Part shown: positions 49,185-56,100 of the stretch, piece after piece
How positions within the stretch are numbered: position 1 is the first letter of the stretch
Layout: each line of letters opens with the position of its first letter
Source: Streptomyces tirandamycinicus
Lineage (GTDB): Bacteria > Actinomycetota > Actinomycetes > Streptomycetales > Streptomycetaceae
Assembly (NCBI RefSeq): GCF_003097515.1
Contig: NZ_CP029188.1
Coordinates: forward strand, 7,050,531-7,114,530
Reading direction: 5' to 3'
DNA length: 64,000 nt
Notes under the pieces: model-generated
Told to the model about the DNA's origin: nothing
What the model saw: only the letters and a program-made list of their open reading frames with translations
The model's database searches: none
Program-made: the position numbers and the translations under genes

Positions 49185-51125
49185 TCAGAGGGCGAGGGTG
49201 GCGAGGGTGGCCTTGACTTCCTCGGCGTCCAGGTGCACCTGGTCGGCGAGTTCGTCCTCCTCCGCGGCCAAGTCGTCGTCGGTGTCGGGCTCGTCGGTGT
49301 TCCCCGGGGGAACAGTCGGCACGGCGGAGCCGTCCATGTCCTCGTCGTCGTCCCAGCCGTCGGTGACGTCGTAGTCGTCGTCCCACAGGTCCAGGGACGA
49401 GCCGGACGGGGCAGGCTGCTGCTGGTCGGTCATGGGTAGGCCCTTCTTCGCGAGAGCAGTGAGCAGGTTGTCGATCTTCGGCTTCAGGTGCTGGAGGTGG
49501 GAGGGGCCCGCGTCGGAGACCTCGATCAGGGCCGTGGCGTCCGCCAGCGCCGCGGCGGTGGGCGTGATGTAGCGGGCTTCGATCTCCTCGTCGCCGTCCA
49601 CGGCGAGGGTCTCGCCGGAGACGGGAACCGCCACGGTGGTCAGCTCGACCTCGGTCGGGACGCCGAGGTCGATGTCTCGGCCGGCCACGGTGTACGGGAT
49701 CGAGTAGGTGACGCTGGCGGCGCCGTCCTCGTGCTTGGTGACGATGACGTGGTCGGCGTAGGTCGCCTCCACGCACACGTAGCAGTCGATCCTCTCCCCG
49801 TCCTTCCATAGGAGCCGGAGGGACTCGGCGAGGCGTGTGTGCAGCTGCTCGTAGGACAGGGGCATGGGGTGCATGGGTGCGGTCTCCGGGTCCGGGAGGG
49901 GTGAGGACTTCGCTTCGAGCACGATCTGCGCGGCGGACTTGTGCTCGACTGCGCGGTCGTCCGGGCGCGCGGCTTCCAGCACGATCTGCGCAGCCGACTT
50001 CGCCTCAAAGGGGGCGGGCTCTGCCGCCTCCGTGGGCTCCGGCTGGCCGAGGGGGATGAACATGGTGTCCGGGCCGCGGACGACGTCGATCTGTGTGAAG
50101 GCGACGGGCGTGGCGGGGACGGGCGGGATATCGGGCAGGTCGTAGCCGAGGGTGACGTGCGGGGTGAACCCGTGGTCAGTGCGGAGCTGTTCCGAGTACA
50201 CGGACGTGCTCAGGGTGTCCACGATGCGCTGCCGCAGCTCGGCGAGCCCGGGCACATCCACGGGCACCCACGTCGGCTCACCGTCGCCGTGATCAGGGAA
50301 GCGGCCGAGCCCTCCGATGCTGCCCTTCAGATGCGGGATGCCGAGGACGGCTGGGGTGACGATGTCGCGCAGATCGTCCGGGTGGCCGCCGAGCTCGGCG
50401 ACGTCGCCGAGGTACGCGAGCGTGATGTGCAGCTCCTCTGGAGCGGTGCCCTCGGGGTGGGCGATGGCGGCCGCGACGTCGCTCGGGAGACGCAGTGCGA
50501 TCATCACGCCCCGGCCTGCCTGGGACTCGGCGGCCTTCAGCTCCACCGATGACCAGGTCGCCTTGCGTTCCAGATCGCTGCCGCCGGGACGAGATGCGGC
50601 AGCCTTGACCTCCAGGCTGCGGGTCATGGGGTGCGCGCCGTGCAGAACGGGGCTGATCTCGTACAGGTCGAGGTCGTGGATGATGCGTACGCCGTCGTGC
50701 CGCTTCGAGGCTCCGCCGGTGACGACCTTGTAGCCGATGGAGAAGGCCGCTTCGCCGTTGTCGTGCCACTGCCGGACCTGCTCGTAGGTGTCGCGGCCGC
50801 GGCTGGTGCGCAGGTTGTACTGGACGGTGGCGACCAGGGCGCCGGCCTCGCGCGGCCACGCGACCCCGCCGGGGATGGTCGCGAACCGGGGATCGCCCGG
50901 CATCCACTCCTCGACCTCCAGGACGGTGCCGACAGGCTCCTTCCAGTCGTGGTGCCAAGCGGCCTTCACCCGCCGCGAGGCCAGGGTGCGGGTGAAGGCC
51001 CCGGGGATGATGAGGTCCTGGACCTCGTCCACGACGCCGGTTACGGCGTAGATCGCGCGGACGATGCCTTTACCCTGTTGGGCGCGGCGGGCAGCCGGCG
51101 TGTTCTGCGGCGGGGTTCGGGGCAC
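49185..51125 (-). CDS. Prohead protease fused to a 2H phosphoesterase (LigT-like) domain
   Basis: 646 residues; GTG 51125 chosen for GGAGGAAA at 8 nt. Residues 10-160 are a HK97 prohead protease (KAAWHHDWKEPVGTV with the catalytic His, GEAAFSIGYKV with Ser, EISPVLHGAHPMT). Residues 210-340 form a 2H phosphoesterase fold with two motifs HITLAYLG (about 232) and HVTLGYD (about 322). Then come two copies of KSAAQIVLEA, and a C-terminal acidic, scaffold-like tail. Fusion of the protease with a 2H domain would package the latter into proheads. Its target, perhaps a cyclic nucleotide, is unknown. Confidence 0.85.
   Translation of the reverse strand: MPRTPPQNTPAARRAQQGKGIVRAIYAVTGVVDEVQDLIIPGAFTRTLASRRVKAAWHHDWKEPVGTVLEVEEWMPGDPRFATIPGGVAWPREAGALVATVQYNLRTSRGRDTYEQVRQWHDNGEAAFSIGYKVVTGGASKRHDGVRIIHDLDLYEISPVLHGAHPMTRSLEVKAAASRPGGSDLERKATWSSVELKAAESQAGRGVMIALRLPSDVAAAIAHPEGTAPEELHITLAYLGDVAELGGHPDDLRDIVTPAVLGIPHLKGSIGGLGRFPDHGDGEPTWVPVDVPGLAELRQRIVDTLSTSVYSEQLRTDHGFTPHVTLGYDLPDIPPVPATPVAFTQIDVVRGPDTMFIPLGQPEPTEAAEPAPFEAKSAAQIVLEAARPDDRAVEHKSAAQIVLEAKSSPLPDPETAPMHPMPLSYEQLHTRLAESLRLLWKDGERIDCYVCVEATYADHVIVTKHEDGAASVTYSIPYTVAGRDIDLGVPTEVELTTVAVPVSGETLAVDGDEEIEARYITPTAAALADATALIEVSDAGPSHLQHLKPKIDNLLTALAKKGLPMTDQQQPAPSGSSLDLWDDDYDVTDGWDDDEDMDGSAVPTVPPGNTDEPDTDDDLAAEEDELADQVHLDAEEVKATLATLAL
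49298..49314. repeat. parS-like palindrome 9 (inside protease gene)
   Basis: TGTTCCCCGGGGGAACA, consensus match, read as V-P-P-G-N in the acidic C-terminal tail. Confidence 0.7.
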
Positions 51126-51177
51126 GGCGGTTTCCTCCTGGCGGGCTTCTCGGGCGTTGCGCACCGTGCCCCCGCCG

Positions 51178-51195
51178 GGGGGTTAGCGTCCTGCG
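51178..51195 (-). repeat. Late-junction motif copy
   Basis: Minus-strand reading CGCAGGACGCTAACCCCC, about 40 nt after the upstream stop. Confidence 0.5.
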
Positions 51196-51232
51196 CTGCG
51201 TACTGCGTCAAGCCGCGAAGCCGTGGGCCGGT

Positions 51233-51898
51233 TCACTTCCAGGGCTTCTTGCCCTTGGGGTCCGGCTCGTCCTCGTTGTCTTCGTCGGTCTCGTCGTCCG
51301 GGTCGTCAGCGAAGGGGTCGGGCTCTTCGCTCATGTCGTCGCCCAAGTCCTCGTCGGGAGTGACCACCTCGTCGGCGGTTCCGAACTGGCTGCCGTCGGT
51401 GTCGTCGGCGGCCGGGTCTTCGCCTGTCGGTGCCTGCGGCGCCTCATCGCCAGATGGGGCTTCGTTCGTGCCGCTGGTCTGCACCATGCCGGCGTCGTCC
51501 ACGTCGATGGCCCACGTGTCCGGGTCGGAGTAGCGCCACACCTGGCCGGTCTCGTCCCGCACCCAGCCTGTGAGGGTGCCGTCCTCCGCCTTGTCGAGCC
51601 AGGCTTGCTCTCCGTCCTGGCCGGAGAAGGACGCGTACGCCAGGGCCGGGTCGGTCTCGTCTCCTTCGTCGTACACGTCGCCGGCCCACGGCCGCGCGTC
51701 GTCCTCCTGCGGCGGTTGGGGCTCCGGCGGCGGGTTGGCGGCCGGGTCGCCGGCGGTCAGCTCGTTGGGCTGGGGCAGCCTCTTCACGGCGTATGCGTAG
51801 TCCACGCGGCGAAGGGTCATCGCTTGGAACGCTTGCGTCTCGGGCGCTGTTAGCGTCAGCCTGCCCACTCGTTTTGCGTTCCGTGCCCGGCTCGCCAA
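51233..51898 (-). CDS. Acidic virion-operon protein
   Basis: Up to 221 residues. The listed TTG 51898 has no clear RBS; ATG 51830 (MTLRRVDYAYAV) is an alternative, and a weak junction motif (51847-51862) lies between the two. After a basic N-terminus (LRRVDYAYAVKRLPQPNEL) the protein is acidic and Pro-rich (DEGDETDPALAYASF, WLDKAEDGTLTGWVRDETGQVWRYSDPDTWAIDVD) and ends in a Asp/Glu tail then KGKKPWK. It may be a head-interior or portal-associated protein; no family recognised. Confidence 0.55.
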   Translation of the reverse strand: MASRARNAKRVGRLTLTAPETQAFQAMTLRRVDYAYAVKRLPQPNELTAGDPAANPPPEPQPPQEDDARPWAGDVYDEGDETDPALAYASFSGQDGEQAWLDKAEDGTLTGWVRDETGQVWRYSDPDTWAIDVDDAGMVQTSGTNEAPSGDEAPQAPTGEDPAADDTDGSQFGTADEVVTPDEDLGDDMSEEPDPFADDPDDETDEDNEDEPDPKGKKPWK

Positions 51899-51995
51899 AT
51901 TTGCAACGAGTTGGACAAGGAGCTAGACAGGAGGCGAGAGTCCGGTGTCCGATGGGCACGCTTTCACCAGCCCCGCCTTGGGGTGGGAGCACTTC

Positions 51996-52033
51996 GGGCG
52001 AATCCGACCGCCTAGAGACCGGTCGGGTTCGCC
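51996..52033 (-). terminator. Hairpin between small membrane gene and 51898 gene
   Basis: 51996-52010 pairs with 52019-52033 along about 14 bp with one G-U, loop of 8. It is downstream of the 52107-52229 gene on the minus strand. Confidence 0.5.
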
Positions 52034-52106
52034 TGATCTGCTCACCCGCCGCGGTCGCATGCCGCCCTCCGTGCCCCCCAGGTACCTGCCGGTACGACCG
52101 TACTGC

Positions 52107-52229
52107 CTACATCCAGGCCGCGATTGCGGCCACGATCGCCACGATCAGTCCGAGGACTGTCAGCGCGATCATGACGCGGTCAGCAGGCCGCCACTTAGGG
52201 CTGCCCTGCCGCTTCTTCTTGCGGGGCAA
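52107..52229 (-). CDS. 40-residue single-TM protein
   Basis: A short frame from TTG 52229 (GGTGG about 6 nt upstream) encodes a basic N-terminus (PRKKKRQGSPKWRPADR) and one clear membrane helix (MIALTVLGLIVAIVAAIAAWM). An internal ATG at Met20 could also start. Charge and helix pattern are those of small membrane proteins in phage late operons. It is flanked by the hairpin at 51996-52033 and by the dyad at 52315-52340. Confidence 0.5.
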   Translation of the reverse strand: MPRKKKRQGSPKWRPADRVMIALTVLGLIVAIVAAIAAWM

Positions 52230-52314
52230 TGTTTCCACCACCTTCCTGCGCTAGGGGACGGGAATCGCGTGCTCCATCTGGCAGCGGACCACCTCCTAGG
52301 TCGAGGTTTCCCCC

Positions 52315-52340
52315 ACTACACCACCTCGCAGAGGTGTAGT
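52315..52340. promoter_or_regulatory. 8-bp dyad between small membrane gene and TA module
   Basis: ACTACACC (52315-52322) and GGTGTAGT (52333-52340) form an inverted repeat with a 10-nt centre in the divergent region. It could be a hairpin or operator. Confidence 0.35.
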
Positions 52341-52420
52341 CCACTGAGCCAAGCCTCACTTTGATCATGCTGTTGAACAGGAAGAATGCTGCTACCGGCA
52401 GCGGCAAGGCTCACTCAGCG

Positions 52421-52456
52421 CTGACAAGCCCGTAGCAGATCGCTAGGATTCTGCTA
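52421..52456 (+). promoter_or_regulatory. Leaderless promoter with operator for toxin-antitoxin genes
   Basis: CTGACA (52421-52426), a 17-bp spacer and TAGGAT (52444-52449) end only 6 nt before the antitoxin ATG, so the mRNA is probably leaderless. TAGCAG (52432-52437) and CTGCTA (52451-52456) form a dyad across the -10, a fit for autorepression by the antitoxin. Confidence 0.65.
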
Positions 52457-52713
52457 TGTCAAAGACACAGTTGAACGCCCGCGTGCCCGAGGAGCTGGCC
52501 AGCGAGGTCCGGTCAGCCGCAAGCAGGGCCGGTATGGACATCGGGGACTACGTCGCCGCAGTGCTTGAGGCGGACCTGGCCGCAGCTTCAGGAAGCGAGG
52601 AGCTGCGCCGGGCTCGTGCGAACATGCACGCCGCAGCGGCGTACAAGAAGTGGATGGCGGCCGGACAGCCCGAGACGGGTGCGATGAGCATGGATGAGGT
52701 CTTCGGCGCGTGA
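52456..52713 (+). CDS. Antitoxin, ribbon-helix-helix type
   Basis: 85 residues from ATG 52456. QLNARVPEELASEVRSAASRAGMDIGDYVAAVLEADLAA is a ribbon-helix-helix DNA-binding pattern; the C-terminal half (KKWMAAGQPETGAMSMDEVFGA) would wrap the toxin. The toxin start overlaps its stop (GTGA). It likely represses its own promoter at the TAGCAG/CTGCTA dyad. It is on the plus strand in a minus-strand operon. Confidence 0.75.
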   Translation: MSKTQLNARVPEELASEVRSAASRAGMDIGDYVAAVLEADLAAASGSEELRRARANMHAAAAYKKWMAAGQPETGAMSMDEVFGA

Positions 52714-52958
52714 CGGCGATCCCGGCGCGGTTCGCCGCCAACGTAGGCGAGACGATCAAGAACCTGCCAGTGCCCGACAGGGAAGAGCTGCACAACGCCG
52801 TGCTCCAGGCGTGCGCTGATCCCTGGTCGTGGCCGCAGGCAGACAAGTACGACATGGACGAGACGGTGCGCGTCATCACGACGCGCGCCGCCATCGTCCA
52901 CTACGTGATCCTCCCGGGCCCCGACCCTCACCTGTGGGTCTTCGCCATCACTCTCTGA
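52710..52958 (+). CDS. RelE/ParE-like toxin
   Basis: 82 residues from GTG 52710. The layout AIPARFAANVGETIKNLPVPDREELHNAVLQACADPWSWPQADKYDMDETVRVITTRAAIVHYVILPGPDPHLWVFAITL, with an N-terminal helical hairpin and a C-terminal beta sheet ending in a hydrophobic strand, is that of RelE/ParE superfamily toxins. The pair would act in plasmid maintenance. Its 3' end overlaps the convergent 52948 gene by 11 nt. Whether it cuts mRNA or hits gyrase cannot be told. Confidence 0.7.
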   Translation: MTAIPARFAANVGETIKNLPVPDREELHNAVLQACADPWSWPQADKYDMDETVRVITTRAAIVHYVILPGPDPHLWVFAITL

Positions 52959-53175
52959 CCTCCACCACCGTCGTGTGCTCGCGCAGCAACGCGAGCACGG
53001 CGCCGGTGTCCGTGGGCTCCAGCGTGCGCCGGGGCCCGAGCGGACCGAGCAGCACCGGCTTCCCGGCGTGCTGCTCGACCAAGGCCCGCACGCGGCGGGA
53101 GCCGGTCACCGGCCACTGGCCGGTGACCTCCACGTCGTAGGCAGAGCCGTCATCCAGCGTGCCTATCACCCTCAT
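52948..53175 (-). CDS. Small hypothetical protein after polyvalent gene
   Basis: 75 residues from ATG 53175 (GGAGAG upstream), 14 nt after the stop of the giant gene. VIGTLDDGSAYDVEVTGQWPVTGSRRVRALVEQHAGKPVLLGPLGPRRTLEPTDTGAVLALL is a small beta-alpha fold of unknown type. The TA toxin is convergent. Confidence 0.55.
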   Translation of the reverse strand: MRVIGTLDDGSAYDVEVTGQWPVTGSRRVRALVEQHAGKPVLLGPLGPRRTLEPTDTGAVLALLREHTTVVEVRE

Positions 53176-53189
53176 ATCCGACTCTCCTT

Positions 53190-56100
53190 CTACCGGGTCG
53201 CGAGCAGTCCAAGGAGGAAGGCCCGCAGGTCGTCGTCCTCGTACCAGTCGCCGGAGAACAGCGTCCCCAGGCCGAGCGGCACGACGTCGCCCGTGTCGCC
53301 CTGCTCCGTGCGGTTGCGGAACAGCCTCGCCATCAGAACGTCCACGGAGGTGCGGCGCCGCGCTCCCACCCGGCCGCTGTGGGTCCGGGTGAAGTGGAAC
53401 GCCTCCTGCGCGGCCAGCAGATCCGGGTAGTGCTGCTGCAGGTGCGCGAGCAGGGCGTGCGCGGCCGTGCGGCGGCCGCCGTCCCCGAGGTCCGCGACGG
53501 TCGCGATCCGGCTGTCCGGGTCGTACCCGCCGGTGTCGCCGCCACGGGCCCCGATGAACCGGGAGTCGGCCGGCGTCAGCCAGTCGCGCGGCACGAACTG
53601 GGAGATGTCCGTGAGCGCGCGGACGGAGTCCCTGTCGCTGTCCGGGGTGGTCACCAGCGTTGCCGTGGTGCCCGGCCCCATCTCCCGGAGCTCGGCGAGG
53701 GTGTCGCGGACGGCGTCGGGGAGCGCCGCGGTGTACGCCTGCTGAAGGCGGGTGGCCTCCTGGCGCGCGGACTGCGCCTCGACGCGGGCCGCGGCGATCT
53801 CCAGGTCGGTGTCCGTGGCGCCTCCGGCCGCAGCCGCTTCCAGGTCGCGCAGGCGCCGCTCGGCCGCGTCGGCGTAGCCGGAGGCGTGCCGGACGTTGCC
53901 GTGCGGGTCGTCGCCGAGTTCCGGCGCCGCCGCGGCAAGCCGTGCAGCGACGTCGGTGTCCACGTCCTGCCCCGCTGCCCGTACGGCGGCCAAGTGGCGC
54001 AGAGCCTGCGGGCCCGGGCCGCCGTCCACGGCACGGTCCGGGGCCCAGCGAACGCCGTCCCGCACGGCCGGGAGCTGTCCGGCAGCCAGAGACGTCCGGC
54101 TCGCGGGGCGGTACCAGCGGGAGCGGCGCGAGACCTGACCGAAGCGGCCCGGCGCCGGGAGCAGCCGCGCCCAGTGGGCGACACGGTCGCCGAGCGGAAG
54201 CCCGTCGCCGTGCTCGGGAAGGTCTGCGGCCGCGGCCAGGCGGCGCAGACGCCGGGTCTCCGGCCACGACTTGATGCGCTCCATGAGGTTGCGGCGGAAG
54301 CGAGCAAGGCGTTCCCGCAGACTCCGCGTTCCGTTCCGGCCGGCCCGCCACGCCTTCGCGACGACCCTCGCCAGCCACTTCAGCAGCGCCATGAGGAGGC
54401 TCAGGAGCTTCCGGGCGATGGCGACGAGCAGGGCGAGGGCATGAGCGAACACGCCCGGCCGGCGGCCCTCCGGTACCTGGGAGGCGATTCGGCGGGCCGT
54501 CTCCTCGCGGGTCGCTGCCAGCCGCGCGGCGAGCTGCGCGACGATCGCGGCGCGCCGCTCCTCGGTCAGCTCACCCCCACGGACCGCGTCCGCCAGGGCC
54601 TCGCCGACAGCGTCATCTACGTGCCGCAGCACAGCGCGATCGACGCGGGAGTCACCATCGATGCTGTCGCCGTCACGGTCGTTGTCGGGCCGGTTGCGCA
54701 GGGCCTCCGGGATGAGTCGCAGCAGGTCGGCAGCGCGAGCGGCCAGCTCCTCTTCCGACTCTCCATCGCGCGGTTCGAGGTCGTTGACGGTGCGCAGGAC
54801 CGCGCGGACAGCGTCCTGACGCGCACTGGCCGCCTCCGGGCGCAGGGAGCTCACCAGCTCATCGCGCTCGGTGTCATCGAGGTCCGCGCCGTCGATCACG
54901 TCGCGAGCCTCGTTGCGGACCCTGCTCATGGCCGACCGCAGCGACTCCGGGGTGAGCTGCGCGGCGATCTGCTCGCGAAGCTGGTGGATGCTGCCCGGCG
55001 TCGTCGTGCCCTGGATGGCGTTGTCGATGACGCCGCGCACGACCGCGTCCCCGTAGTCGGCGCGAATCCGGTCTGCCGCGGAGGGGCGGCTGGCGTCCTG
55101 GTTGCCGTCCGCCGGCGGCAGGGCCGGGGTGGGTCGGTTCCGCTCGAACACGTTGACCTGCCGTCCGCTGTGCAGTGACAGGTCGTGCATGTTCCCGTCG
55201 CCGTCCATGACGGTCACCGACATCCACCATCCGTTGCGGTGGGGCGGGGCGACGACCGTCAGGCGACGGTGGTCGTTGAGCCGGTAGCCGGCACCGGAGA
55301 GGGGTGCGTCGATGACATCGCCGACGCGCAGCTGTCCGGCCTGCACACGGGCGACAGGAACGGCCGGAGCCGCCGGATCGGACGTGGCCGGGGTGTCGCC
55401 GTCGTCGTCCTGCGCTGCCGTGGCGTCCGAACTGGGCTCGGGAAGCTGGTACAGCGACTCTCCGGAGGCGAAGGTCCGCTTGAAGCGCAGCCCGTCCTCG
55501 TCCTCGATCATGAGCGTCCGCATGCCCCCAGGGGCTTCCTGGATCTGCACGACCCGGTACGCGGTCATCGTGTCCGGGTCGAACTCGTCCGGGAGCATGA
55601 GCGTGTCGCCGACACCGACGGCGCCGATGGTGCCCGGCTCCGGCCGGCCCGTACCACCGTCGGACTCGTTGCCCGCGGCGGCGTCCAGGTGGTCGGCAGC
55701 CCGCCGCGCGGCCCGGCCCTCCGAGGTTGAGGCGTCGGCGCCTTCCCGCAGCGCACCGGCGAGCGCCGAAGCCTGTCCGGCCGTGACCGGCAGGTCGTTG
55801 GCGATACGGGCCGCGGCCTGCTGCGCCTCGGGGTCGTCGGTCGGGACCTGCCCGCGGTCGGTGATCGCGTCGCGCTCCTCCGGCGAGAGGTCGGGGTTAA
55901 CCGTCGGGCCGTTGACCGGGGCCACGGCCGGGGCCGGCTCGTGGGGCACGATCGGCTCGGGGCTCTCCGGCTCGTCCTCCGGCCCGAAGTCGGGGGCGCC
56001 TCCCTCCGCGTCCACCGCCCGCCGCATCGGCGCGTCGCTGGGCACCGAAAGCGAGCCGATGTCACCAGCAATGGGGTCCTGAGTGTCGAGCGTAGTCCGC

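Noticed and set aside
52195..52407. 70-codon minus-strand frame before the TA module
   Set aside because: No RBS, odd composition, and it crosses the 8-bp dyad and the TTG gene in another frame.
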